The notes: a model not told the origin generated them from the sequence alone. Numbered from the stretch's first letter, positions 37,101-49,859 are shown. The stretch: 64,000 nt of DNA from Botryotinia globosa (GCA_014898425.1 RCSZ01000004.1:372001-436000); one strand, 5' to 3'. Program-made: numbers and translations.

Positions 37101-37251
37101 TACTTAGCTAAGGATGATAGGAACTACTCTCAAAACACCAACATCTTGTTCACGATATTAGTTAAGGAAATGATAAGGTCAAATTCAATGTAGTATAAAA
37201 CAGACTCTGTTATGAAGTGACTGATCTCAGTTCTCAATCCAACCTCCAGTA
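32612..37251. other. Convergent spacer with strong G-over-C strand bias and many microsatellites
   Basis: This 4.6-kb region lies between the 3' ends of two convergent genes. From about 33400 to 36800 the plus strand is rich in G and T/A and poor in C. It holds ttgac repeats (33874-33917), gtgtattg-type repeats (33950-33975), a GT run (34114-34152), catacata repeats (34250-34270), ggatag and gggat repeats (34725-34790) and a long gagtgt array (35247-35344). Frames on either strand are low-complexity products of these repeats. No gene recognised; the start of the region should hold the regulator gene's 3' UTR. Confidence 0.6.
35247..35344. repeat. Hexanucleotide array GAGTGT, about 16 units
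   Basis: An uninterrupted run of gagtgt/gtgagt lies within the G-skewed spacer. It forces Cys-Glu, Ser-His and Thr-His dipeptide frames on the two strands, which should not be read as genes. Confidence 0.9.
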
Positions 37252-39952
37252 TTATCTCAACTCTTCTTTCTCCTCAATCTCACTTTCCTTCCCTTTGATA
37301 TCACTTACCTCAGTATTCACAAAAGCCTTTTCACTATTGCCCATCCAATCAGATTTCCACTCCGCATGCCATTCCACTTTCTTACCATCGTTCCTGGTTT
37401 TGAAGATGTCTGAAAATGTGGGTGTGATAGAGTCGGCGTTTTGGAGTTGAGATGAAAAGGGGTTGTTTCTCCAGTTCTTTAACGGGCGTGGGGTTGTTTT
37501 GTGAGATGTGTGGACTTTGAGGCTGGATTGTGTGTTGTCATCCTCGTTGTCTTGATCATTTTTATCCTCGTCTCCGTCATCTTCATTGTTGTCTCCATCA
37601 TTTTCATTTCCGTCGTCTCTATCCCCATCTTCATCACTTCCACCATTCCCATCGTTCTGATCACCCCCTTCATATCCGTCCCAATATCTCGCTTCACCCC
37701 ACCACTTACATCTCTCTCTCGCCCCCTCATCGACCCACAGATCCTCTTCTACCTTCACTTCTCCTTCCGGTACAATCATACTTCCATTTTCCTTCGATCC
37801 AAGAATCACAATTCCGTCTTTGTAGACCGGGAACTCAGGTCCAATCAAACCGCGATTCGGATCTCCTTCTTTCACAAACCCAACAATGTATGCTTGGAGC
37901 GTTTGGGCGACAATCTCAGTGGAAGGAAGGACTTTTCCCGTGTTGTATATATCTGTTGGATCGGAAGGCGGTTTTTGATAGAACTATTTATACAGTTAGA
38001 ATATTTGAAATGGAAACATAGAATATCAAAAGAGAATCCACTAACCGAAAACCCAACATCCTGTCCATGGACACCAGGCTCTACTGCAAAAACATACTTA
38101 TAACTCCCCTCAGCTCCAAAAGCATCAAGCAGATATACCGCATTACAAATTGTGCTCAGTTCCGCCGTGGCATTCGCACCTCTGAGTAATTTGTCCAGAA
38201 CTCCTGCATTTTCGTCTTCCAAAGGATATAGGTCCTTAACAATGTACTCTAAATCTTCATCTTTTAATCCTGGTAAACTGTTCTGTATGAATGTCGCAAA
38301 TGTATCATCATTTTCCACAGCTTTGATATCTGTAAATAAAAGTCCCTCGTGTGAATTGTGAGCAACCATTATCCCATCAATGTCGTCCCAAAAATTGCCA
38401 TCTCTCAACAGTATAGAAATAGGCTTGGGGATAAAAGTATTATCGAGAGTAGGTCCGAAAGTAAATTGTGCATATGGCGATTTGGAAACCAAAAGCTTGT
38501 TGGCAGAAATCAATACTTCCTCAGGCTTGTTCTTCAATTCTGCAAAAGTGTCTGCTCCAGCTACGAACAAAAAGTCATCATAAGCCTCGAGCTCGGTATC
38601 AGCATTGGCGGCGGGGAAGAAAGCCGGGGACTGGAGAATAGCTCGTTGAAAAGGTGCACGTGGTAAAGAATCTGGATTTAATGAGGACGACGAGCCACCA
38701 TAGGATGTGATGTGGTGCAGGATAGATGATGCGCCCGCAGATTCTCCGACGACAGTCACACGGTCGGGATCACCCCCAAATTTGGAGATGTGTTGGGAAA
38801 CCCAGTTTAAGGCGAGAGCTTGGTCGTAGAGACCAGCGTTTGGGGTTGGGTGAGGGTCGGTCGAGTTGTCAGGGGTGGAGAGGAAACCGAAGGCGCCGAG
38901 ACGGTAGTTTAGGGTTACCTTGAGTGAAATGTTAGTTGTGAGCAAGCATTAGGAGGACAATGGACAAACAAAGATAATGCTATCGTGGATAGCTACGCTT
39001 TCTGATGAGAAAGTAGAAGCATTGAAAAAACCATATGGACTACCAGCTTGATTCTTATGTCCGAGCGTAAAACCTCCTCCATGTATCCAAACCATTACTG
39101 GCACTATAGTTTTATAAGTCTCTCTATTCAGCAATACAATACAGTGGTAGTACCCACAAGGAATAAAATCATCATCTTCCTCCACCGATTCAACCACTCC
39201 CTCTGGCACGACTACATCCAACAACAAACAATCCTCGCTTTCCCAGCCATGAGGAACATCTTCAAAGGGATTTGGTTTCAAGTGACTTGGATCTATATTA
39301 TTGATAAGTCCCAAAGTATACAACGCAACTAGTAGACCAGCATCCTCTGTCCAATCTGGACGAGCTTGTGGACATATATGTCCGATGGAACCATCGTTAA
39401 TATGCGAAGAAGTACTATTAATAGGAAGAGGTCTTGAAAATCGAAGATCTTGGAGAGGTGGAATAGCGTAGGGGATATTGCTGAAATTGTTGTAGTGGCC
39501 AGTAGACTAGATAGGGATTTGGTTAGTAAGAGCATGGGAGTGGGTAGGGAGTCTGATAGTCCGAATTGTAATCCAACAATGAAGATTATCAAATCCCCAA
39601 AGCAATTAGAACATATGGAATATCAAATTTGATTGAAAGTTGAGATATTTCAGATGTCCAACAGCTTTTAGACATTCAAAACCTTTTATTATTGGACTGC
39701 AGTCCAGACTATCTGATCCCCTGGTTTGAATGAGAAGGAATAAGGGGTACTGACATTGACGATGGCTTGGTGACGCTCGTAACCGAGATCTACTATTGGT
39801 CCAGGAATCGTTGGGTTTTGGGGATGAGGTTTTGGGGAAGCTGGCGGGGGGTGTAAGGAAGGCGGGGATGGACGGAAGGGACGGCCATGATGACCTCCCT
39901 CAGTTGCCTCAACTGAAGTGATAATGAATGCAAAGATGTTCAAGAGCTTCAT
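37252..39952 (-). CDS. Secreted carboxylesterase, type B (cholinesterase-like fold)
   Basis: Five exons on the minus strand: 39952-39755, 39506-39158, 39103-38970, 38918-38046 and 37983-37252; 761 residues. All four junctions keep frame. Donors are GTCAGT, GTGGGT, GTTTGT and GTTAGT; branch sites such as CTAAC and CTGA are visible. ATG 39952 opens a signal peptide (MKLLNIFAFIITSVEA), followed by a His/Pro-rich stretch. Family features: VWIHGGGF oxyanion hole, VVGESAGASS with nucleophile Ser221, Glu352 in SHEG, and His445 in VHGQD; together a Ser-Glu-His triad. It should hydrolyse extracellular carboxylic esters; substrate unknown. Intron 2 is 54 bp with no stop, so retention would simply add 18 residues. 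The C-terminal exon contains an odd Asp/Asn/Glu/Gly-rich insert of about 55 residues (37695-37530), probably grown from a trinucleotide-like repeat. Confidence 0.88.
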
Positions 39953-41370
39953 CTTGAGATAGAAACAGCAATATTTGGAGAAAGAAATCAAAATGAAAAT
40001 GGGGTATAGGCTTTCTTGTATCTGAATATTTTGATCACTGTCTCATTCATGTGACATGTCTGAGCTCAGCTTATAATCTAAAATTGCATTGTAATTGCGA
40101 TGCAACGCCGGATGGCTTTTGTGAAGTTGTGAAGTCGTACTAGGACTTGTATCACAGATTTTGTCTCAAACACAACGACTTCCAAATCGTACTTCCACTA
40201 TCGCTTTTGGATCTTTGTTGAGATTTGAACACCGTCTCTTAGACTAGGCAATTAATCTTTCCAATTGTTTTGGTTTCGACGACTCTAAAAATGACGGAAG
40301 CAGAGTTCAATCAGGGTACATAAGAAGCACTCAGTCTGTGTTGGATAAAGACCAATTGTAGTACAACCTCGGTACGAAGCAAGACATATGCTCATTGTCC
40401 CGTAGAATTCCAGACATTAGAGTCAAGTATCGTATATTATACCTAATGATAAAGCTTATCACCCCAGATAATGTAATCACTACTGGTTGCTGGAAACGAG
40501 GTATGGCGACGTAGAAGTCTGATGTTTGATCACGTGCTAGAAAGCCCTACTAACGCCCCTTTCCTTGAAATTTTGTGATTGGGTAATTCTATTTAGTGCA
40601 CTACTCTAGCTCCATGTACAGATATATAAATAGAAAGAACCCTCCACCTTTCTTTCTTCAACATCCCTGCACATTCAAATCTACATTTAGGATTGAGCGA
40701 TTAGATAATATGTAATATCATATATTCGTTAATCAAATATAATATATAATATATAATATTAATCAAACTATATTATATATATAACTCATCCTAAAATCCT
40801 ATAAAATCCTATAAAATTTTATAAAAATTCTATAAACAGTTATTTTAAAACTATTTTAGAAACGAAATAATGAATATATCCTCTAGACCGCTGACTAGAG
40901 GCGTTGTATATGGCCCGTAGACTAAATAAATACATCAATAACTTTATATATAATATTATATATAAAGATTGTAATTTAAAAAAAAAGAATAATAAATATA
41001 TCAATTCTATCCCTATAGCTTTTTAATTATAAAATAATTATTATTATATCTCACTCTAGAAAACTTTAGGAAATAAAAAACAATCATAAATAATTTCTAT
41101 AAATTATACTTTAAAATATATATCAAATCAAGAACTCAATATTTATTAGAAAGAAAAAAAATGAAAAGATTATATAAAGAATTAAAAAATCTTCTATTTA
41201 CTTTTATTAAAATAGTAGATATTCAGTAATTATTATAAGAAAATGTATTAAAATGATAAGAATTGATAGGATTCTAATGTTTTGATTGGTTAATAAGTGC
41301 ATATTAAGCGATGGCACCGCTAGTTGACGATCTAGGAGATAAATCATATAATTAACATTTGACTTTTAAA
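39953..41370. other. Upstream region of the carboxylesterase gene grading into an AT-rich block
   Basis: To about 40700 the base composition is ordinary and the stretch should contain the esterase promoter (minus) and a plus-strand promoter-like block at 40624. From 40700 the sequence turns abruptly AT-rich up to the LTR at 41371. Two less AT-rich patches remain: a 7-bp-stem hairpin CCTCTAG/CTAGAGG at about 40880-40901, and 41295-41340. No gene recognised. Confidence 0.5.
40624..40633 (+). promoter_or_regulatory. TATA box of a plus-strand promoter without a nearby gene
   Basis: The motif tatataaata is followed 30-45 bp later by a pyrimidine-rich initiator-like stretch (ctttctttcttcaacatc) and a leader-like sequence of about 50 bp. 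The sequence then becomes RIP-type AT-rich. The next plus-strand gene is the pseudogene at 50154, now 9.5 kb away across a retrotransposon. Confidence 0.35.
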
Positions 41371-41530
41371 TGTGAGGGTGCACGGACCCTCTATGCACGT
41401 GACCGGCTGTACTAGCCATTTTAGCTAGTTTTTCAAGTATAAGTTGGAAGCCTCGCTTTCAATTTCCTTTTAGATTTTTATTAATAACTAAATTATTAAA
41501 ACAATTCCTTTTCAGTTTACAATCCTTATA
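41371..41530 (+). repeat. 5' LTR of the plus-strand gypsy element
   Basis: 160 bp, beginning TGTGAGGGTGCACGG. It aligns end to end with the 3' LTR. It is only lightly RIP-mutated in its first 70 bp but mutated at its inner end (CTTATA against CTCACA in the partner). Confidence 0.85.
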
Positions 41531-43147
41531 AAGTTATTAATTACTTTTCGAATTGAATAGAAATTGTTTGTATATAGAATATATACGAAATAGATTTGAA
41601 TCGTTTCTAAAGAAAAATTACAATAATTTATAATATTATCTAGACAAACTCTAGATTATTTATAGGTTTTCATATAACAGATTAAACTAACAAAAATAGC
41701 TATTAGGAATATAAGATTATAAAGGTTAATAGAATTAAAAACATTATTCAATTTATAAATAATAATCGAAAAAGTATATACAAAAAAAATTATTAAATAA
41801 AAAAAACAATCAGAAATAAATATAAATCAAAACAAGAAAAAAACGAATTATTCGAACCTTTGAATTCGATTCAAGGAAATAGTTAGTATAAGCCTTCAAA
41901 AAACAAACTATTCGAATTTCCAAATTCAATTCGAGGAAAAAGCTAATATAAGTTTTAGAAAAAAAAATCAAATTAAAAATTCTGTATTATTTGAAATAAG
42001 TGAATCTGAAATCTTTATTTCAATATATTCTTATTTATCAAATATTATTAATTATTATTATCAAATTAATTTATAAGAAGATATAAATAATTAAGTTGTT
42101 ATAAGACAAAAAGATTCCTCATTTTATTTAAATATATTGAAAGAATTATAGAAAATTATAATTTAATAAAAGAGATAATTGAAGGTATAGGTTGAGAAGG
42201 ATAAAAAAAAAAAAGCAAGAATGATAGTAATAAAATGCTAATTAATAATATCTATATATAATATTTCGATTGATAATATAGTGAGATTTAATAATCTATA
42301 ATTCTTTGTAAATAAAAGAACTCTTATAGATATTAAATTAAATAAACTATTATTATTAGATATTTGAAATATATTAATTATTATTAGTGTTAGTGTTTTA
42401 CTTATATTATTCATAGAATCCTTTTAGAATAAATCTAAAATCAAAGTATTTTCATCCTTCAAAGGAGGGAAAACTGATGTTAGATTGTGGATTATAGAAT
42501 TAAAAGATTATTTTATATTAGAAGGTATTTTTGATGTTATATAATAAATAATGCTAATAAGAAATTATATCGGTGGAGATATTAAAAAGCAAATCATATT
42601 AGTATGATTATATAGCAATTCTTTAATTATTATAAAATTCAAAAATTGGAATCTTTTAAAGAATTAATTGTTTAATCAATATAATTCTATTAATATAAAT
42701 TTAGAAATTAATCTTTGGATAGCAAAAGTTATTATATTCGAAAAACAAATGGTATAAGATTTCAATAATTATTTTGAATCAATTCTTTAAAATGTTTTAT
42801 AGATATATGAGGATTAAATAGTAATAATATATTATTTTATAAAATTGATTAAATCTATTCTTTTATGTATTTATATAAATTATAATGGAATATTATTTAT
42901 AATATTTAAAGAATTAAAAATAGTAGTATAAAATGTAGAGAATTTTCTATATATATAAAAATAATTGTTTTCAATTAATAATAAGTAAGTAAGATTTGAG
43001 AGAGAAAAAAAACCAGATAAAAATATATAATATAATATTTTTAATTCAATTAGATTTAATAACAATTTATATAAAAAAAAGAAAAAAGAAATAAGATTTT
43101 TTGAAATCTTAGTGAAATAAAGAAAAAAATATAAAGAAAACAAGATA

Positions 43148-43189
43148 TATTTCAAATATAAAAAAACAGGTTATTAGATTAATAATTAT
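43148..43189 (+). other. Mutated gag zinc knuckle of the gypsy element
   Basis: The frame reads Y-x2-Y-x4-Y-x4-Y where gag proteins have C-x2-C-x4-H-x4-C, with Lys-Lys-Thr-Gly between the second and third positions as expected. All four ligands can be explained by single RIP transitions (TGT to TAT for Cys, CAT to TAT for His). Confidence 0.7.
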
Positions 43190-46100
43190 AAGAATTAATT
43201 AATTAATAGAAAAGAAAATAAATAATTGGGAAATAATAATCTTTTTTAATAATAAAAATATTGAAACAAAAAGGGGGTAATTATTTTAAAAAAAATTATA
43301 TCAAACTAAATTTTTTTTTAGAAAGGTTTTCGATTATTATTATAAAAAAGGATAAAAACTTATACAATTATTAATTATCAAATCCAATATAAGAAATAAC
43401 AATTCAATATTAAATATCTAATATTATATAATCAATATATTTAGATCAAACTGAAAAGATATTATTAATATTAGCCCTAATATAAAAAAGGGAATTATAG
43501 CAATTAATAATATTAGGATTATATAATATAGAATTATCAATAAAAATAAAAAACTAATTATATCAATATTATAATTATAAAGATATTATAGATTTTCTTC
43601 AATTATTGAATATAAAAAATCTTTTTCAAATAATAATTATTATTTATATAAATAAAAATAAAGATAAAATATTATTTATAGTAATCATTGATTTTACTAT
43701 AATAATGAATTTTATCTTTTTAGAGATAATAAAACAGATCTAATATAAAAAATTAAATATATATTATTTATTAATTAGAAATATAAATAAGAATATTTTA
43801 AAACTAATATTTATTTTAGTTTGTAAAAAAATCAATTTCGAATATTTATTGGTTAAAGATAATATATTATCAAAATTCAGAGTTATATTATTAAAAACAA
43901 ATAATATTATATTTGGATTTTTATAGTTTCAATAATATAATTCGAAAATAAATTGGAGGTTAGACAAAATATTTAATAATAATAATTCAGAATTATAAAT
44001 TATATTAAATATATTTGATTTCTTGAATCTTATATATAATATAATTAAGAAAGTAGAAACTATACTAAAAGAAAATATAATTATAATAGTACTATTATTT
44101 TTAGTATTTATAAATAATAATAGAATAGATTATATAACTATTTAGAAAGTATTTAGAAAAATCCTAAATATATATTCGAAATATTTTTTATTATTTAATA
44201 AAAAAAAAGCAGAAAAATTATTATTTTATAGATTTAAAATTGATTATAAAATTGTTTTTTGAAAAAATTATCAATCAAAATTTGGATTGTTATATAATCT
44301 ATTCGAATATGAATTTGAAGTATTTAGAAAGTATATTACAAAAATATTTATATTAGGATTTATAAGATTATCAAAATCAGAAGTAGAAGTATTGCTTTTA
44401 TTTGTATATAAAAAAGATATTAAGGAATTGTATTTATATATAGATTTTAGAGATATAAATAATAATATAATATCAAATCGATATTTTATTCTGTTTATTT
44501 CAAAGATATTGAATTGTTTTGGAAAGATAAAGGTATTTATAAAACTCAATCTATATAGAGTTTATAATTTAATAAAAATTCATTTAGATAATAAATAGAA
44601 AATAGTTTTCTGTATATATTTTGGATTATTCAAGTATTTAGTATTATTATTTGGTTTATATAATATTCTAATTACTTTTCAAATATATATTGATTAATAT
44701 CTATAAGAATTTGTTGATAAATCGATTATTGTATATTTGAATGATATTTTAATTTATTTGAAAAATAAAAAAGATTACAAGTTTTATATAAAACAAATCT
44801 TGGAGAAGTTATTGAAATGAAAATTGTTTTATAAATTTGAAAAATATTAATTCAATATAAAAGAAATAGAATTTCTAGACTATATTGTTTCAAATAAAGG
44901 AATTGCTATAAATCAAATTAGAATTGATTCAATTACGAAATAATCAATATTAAAGTTAATATAGGAAATATTATTATTTCTAAGGTTTTATAATTTCTAT
45001 AGACAATTTATATTCAATTATAGTAATATTATATTATTAATAATAAATAGTATAAAAGGAGGGAAAAAGTTTAAATAAATCAAAGATTATAAAAAAGCTT
45101 TTAATATATTCAAAATTACTTTTACTAAGATTTTATTATTATATTATTTTATTGTAATATTAATCTGTTTTTTGGAAATGAATGTATTTATTAGAATATT
45201 ATATAAAATATTATTACAAATTTAAAAAGATATATATAAATACTCGATTATATTTTATTTCTGAAAGCTAATATTAATAAAAATGAATTATATAATATTT
45301 AATCAAGAATTATTTATAATAATAGAATCTATCAAATATTGATATTATTTTCTAAAAGAAATCTAATATTAAGTAATTATTATTTTTGATTATAATAATC
45401 TAAAGCATTTTATAACTTTCAGAATTTTTATAAAAAAACAAATTAGATGAGTAATAGTATTATCAATAATCGATTATATTATTATATATAGATTAAAGAA
45501 AAGAAACTCTGTCGATAGCTTTTTAAAAAAAGTGGATTATTAATATGAAATAGTAAAACTAATATCTTTTTTGAAATTATAAGGATAAACTATAAATTTG
45601 TTGTTATTATTAAATAGTTAATTTAATATATTATATCTAATTGAAGATATTACAAAAAGAGAAATTGAGGAAGATATATTGTATATACTTAAAGAATTGC
45701 AAGAAATAAATGAGAATTATATCGATATAAAGAGAACCGAATTTCTTATTATATTTCAAATTAAAGAGATATTAGAAGAAAGTTTAAATAATATTTAGGA
45801 AAGCTTAGAACAATAATTAGATTTTATTGATTCAATTCGATATTATTAATAGTTATATTCCAATTCAATAAGAATTCAATTTAGTTTGAAAGAGGGATTA
45901 TAGTATTATAAGAGAATAAGATTGTTTATTTTAATAAATAAAATATTATAAAAAGATTTAATAAAGGAATTCTATAATTCTTTAATTGTAGAATATTTTG
46001 ATAAAAACAGAATGATTAGAGTAATGAAAAGAATATTATATTAGTAAGGAATAGATACAAATATTAAAGATTATATATATTTGTATTTGATTTGTTAGTA

Positions 46101-47399
46101 TAATAAATTATTATATATAATGATTATTGGAGAATTAGTTTTGATATTTATTTCAAATAGATTGTAAGGAGATATAATATTAGATTTGATTATAGATTTA
46201 TTAGTATTAAGATCCAAAGCAGATTTCAGTAATAGGGAAAAAGGAAATATGTAATTATACCCTGTTTATAATGCTATATTAAATATAATTTATAGAATGA
46301 TAAAGGAGATAAAGTTTTTATTATATAAAAAGGATATAATATCAATCCAATTTGCTTATCTTTTTCTAAAGGAAATATTTATAGAATATAAAATGTTAAA
46401 TTCTATTATTATAAATAAAACAGATTTGTTTATAAATATATTTTAAGCAATATTTATAAAACATTTAGATATAATCCAAAAATTATTTATAATATTCCAT
46501 TTACAAATAGATAATTCAATTGAAAAATTAAATCAAATTATAAAAATATATTTTAGAATATATATCAATTATAAACAAAATAATTGAATAGATTTATTAT
46601 ATTTAATAAAATATATATACAATTCGATTTTTATTTCAAATATCAAATTATTGCTTTTCGAAACAAATAGAAAAAACATTCTATTATTTTAGATTATTAT
46701 AATTACAAATAAAAAGCTAGAAGATACAAAATAATTAATAAAAAAATTGAAAAAATTATATTAATAATTAATAAAAGATTTGATATATATATAAGATATA
46801 TAAATAAAATATTATAATATAAAGTATTATCTACTATTATTCAATATTGGAAATCAAGTATAGCTATTCTATAAGAATCTAATAACAAATTGAAAATATA
46901 AAAAGCTGAAGCTCAAAAAATTAGAATCTTTCAAAATATTCGAAAGTATTGATTTGCAAAATTATTGAATCAAGCTTTTAATATCCTATAAATACTATAA
47001 TGTTTTTTATATAAATTTGTTAATATTATATAAAATAATGAAAAGAATAAATAAATTCAAAAATATATTGAAATTACTTATAATAGAAATAATTATAAAT
47101 AAAGTTTATGAAAATGAAGTATTAGAATAAAAAGTAAAGAGAATCCTGGATTTAAGAATATATAAATATTAAAGAAAATTATAATATCAAATATATTGAA
47201 AAGATTATTTCTAGGATAAAGATAATTGGCAATTATTAAAAGATTTAAAGAATTTTAAAAAAGATATTATAGAATTTTATAAAAGAAAATCTTTTGTTTT
47301 AAACGAGATTACAAAAAAATGATTATATCGATTTTATTTTTATTTTTTCAAAAAAAGAAAACCTGATGGGATTTGAAAGAATTATAATTAATCTTTGTT

Positions 47400-49690
47400 T
47401 TACAAAATATATTATAAATATTAGATTATAATTAATTATTAATCAATAGCTATAATTCAAATTTGATAATATAATTATTTATCAAAAAAAATTTCAAATT
47501 TATTTAAAACAAAAGTAAATATCGATTGTATATCTCAAAATAAAAGATATAAGGTGATTAATAAACATTAGAATAGAATTTATAATACAAATAAGAATAT
47601 ACAAAGTAAATCTCATTTTTAAGTAAAATAAAATAAAAAACTATAGTTTTTGTTTTAATATAATTAAATAGAAAAATGGATTCTCGATTATTGTTATCAA
47701 TCTATGAATTTGAAGTTTTATTAAAAAACCATATTTTTCAATCGATATTGTAATACAACAAATTACAAATAAAAAAACAAATTATCAAATAACTTTTTTA
47801 TTATAATTCAAATTATTATTATTATTTATTTAAAAATAGAAATCAATATAAAGATAAAATAATGGATATAACCAATCTAAACAAACTTGATATTATCTTA
47901 AAAGCAAAAACAAAGTTAATCTTATTATATATATTTTAAATCTAAATCGAAATATAAGGAAAAGAAATCGAATATTTATTTAGTATAAGTTTCAAAAAAG
48001 AAAACAAGGAATATCAAAAAAAGATAAAGTAGATGATTATCAAAACATATAGAAAAATATAGATTTGATTTCAATTAAACCTTTGATCAAATAATTATAA
48101 ACAAATATAGATATTAATAGTAGCTTTTAATATATTTAAACTCGAATATAAAAAATTTAATTGAAAGAATCAAAAAGATCAAAATATAGTAATAAAAATA
48201 TTTCTAAAATACAATTGAACAATAATCTATAAAGTATACAAAAAGCATATCAAATATTAAGAATTTGTTTTGTTAATTTTTAATAAACCAAAAGGATTTA
48301 TAAGAATCATTCTTATCAAACAATAATAAAAGTAATTATCAAATAGAGACAATATAAAGATAAAATCTAGAAACAATTTAGAATCACCTTATAAAGTCGA
48401 TAATGATTATATTTATAATATTATAGAAAATTAGAAAATAAATAATATTGTATTAAAAGATTAGAGTATAATTGCAAAAAAAAACAATCTAAATTATCAA
48501 TATTTGAATAATAAATTTGAATAATTTGTATTGAAATCTACAAAAGAATTAATTGAAAACGATATTAAACATTTTTATAAAAAAGTTAATAATTTATATC
48601 AATTGGTATAATAATATAGTGAAAATATAAAATAAGATTTTTTACAATAAATTTTTCATTAATAGAATATTGTATATAAATCTAATTCAAAATTAAATAA
48701 ATTAGAGAAAATCAATAATAATATAAATATAATCTGTGGATATTTGCAAATAGATTTGTATATATAAAAGGAAAAAAAACTAGTAAAGTAAATAAAGAAA
48801 ACTTTAGAAATTATAAGCTTTAAATTATATTATAAAGACTTATAATAAGGAACCCCAATATTCATCAAAATCTATTCAAATAAAATAACTCTGCATATAA
48901 GTTTTGTTAATAAATCGTAGAAATTTGTATAGAACAATTTAATAATCATAAATAATCTATTTATTTATAAAAACTATATACAAAAAGTATTAATAAATTA
49001 TAATATAAAGAATATAAACTCTTACAAAATAATTAATATAAAAACTATAATATAATTGACTCGAAATTGTTTATACAATTGATATTAATTATAGAATACA
49101 ATACAACTAAACAAAAAAGTTATATACTATTTATTAAAAGGAAAGAAGGGTTTCGAACTAATCGAACCTTTCCAAACTTGTATTATAATATTCAGTTTAT
49201 TATTATAAAATAATAAATATAATATTAATATATTAATTATCCAATCAAAAAATCAAATCTTAAATAATATCAATAAAAATAAAAACCATTACCCAATAAA
49301 AAAAAAAGCTTATTACTATTATTACCAAAAATTAATAATACAAAATTTAATATCAAACAGATTCTAAACAATAATTAAAAAAAATCTAAACGATATACAA
49401 AATTCCTTTCCCAACCAATTAACAAATTTCTTTTGTTTTATTTACAACCAAACCTCGATTTTTATCAAATAATTATCAATATAATAATAATATTGATAAT
49501 AATAAATTCACAATTATTATAAACAATTTGAAATATAAAATATTACAATTATAAGAATAATTTGAGATATAAAATATTACAATTATAAAAGCAATTTGAA
49601 ATCTAATTAATAAGATTTTCTATAATTCTTTTTTTCTTTAATATTAATTTTCCATTATTAATAAAATAATCAGAAATTCATTTATAAAAC
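47400..49690 (+). other. Unexplained 2.3-kb segment between chromodomain and 3' LTR
   Basis: Most gypsy elements end soon after the integrase/chromodomain. Here about 2.3 kb remain. One plus-strand frame from about 48120 to 49050 reads like a Lys/Asn-rich protein broken by stops that often fall where Gln, Arg or Trp could stand. The excess over chance is small in such AT-rich DNA. It could be a third ORF, a nested element or only long 3' non-coding sequence. Confidence 0.3.
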
Positions 49691-49699
49691 AGGGGTGAT

Positions 49700-49859
49700 T
49701 GTAAGAGTACACGAACCCTTTATATATATAATTAGCTATACTAGTCATTTTAACTAGTTTTTCAAATATAAATTGGAAGCCTTGCTTTCAACTTCCTTTT
49801 AGATCTTTATCAATAACTAAACCATTAAAACAATTCCTTTTCAGTTCACAGTCCTCACA
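49700..49859 (+). repeat. 3' LTR of the plus-strand gypsy element
   Basis: 160 bp, beginning TGTAAGAGTACACG and ending CAGTCCTCACA. Compared with the 5' LTR its first half has numerous G-to-A and C-to-T changes while its last 40 bp are better preserved. Confidence 0.85.

Larger units (their letters stand above)
41371..49859 (+). mobile_element. Ty3/gypsy chromovirus, complete in outline, RIP-degraded (8.5 kb)
   Basis: 160-bp LTRs at 41371-41530 and 49700-49859 with a perfect target duplication TTAAA (41366-41370 and 49860-49864). Plus-strand order: capsid-like gag from about 42460; zinc knuckle at 43148-43189 with all ligands mutated; aspartic protease about 43685-43720; reverse transcriptase from about 44290 with active site YLND (for YLDD) at 44734-44745; RNase H about 45200-45500; DDE integrase about 46250-46650; chromodomain about 47140-47290 with WKDYF-type remnant. 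A purine-rich patch (aggggtga, 49691-49698) precedes the 3' LTR. The segment 44287-44598 is still open and shows the RT N-terminal half plainly. About 2.3 kb between the chromodomain and 3' LTR is unexplained. Many RIP-type stops; not functional. Confidence 0.9.

Noticed and set aside
40880..40901. Small hairpin CCTCTAG/CTAGAGG considered as an RNA gene or terminator
   Set aside because: A single 7-bp stem with no flanking structure, in transposon-derived sequence.
43160..43190. Possible functional gag nucleocapsid
   Set aside because: All zinc ligands are mutated and stops surround the segment, so it is kept only as a relic.
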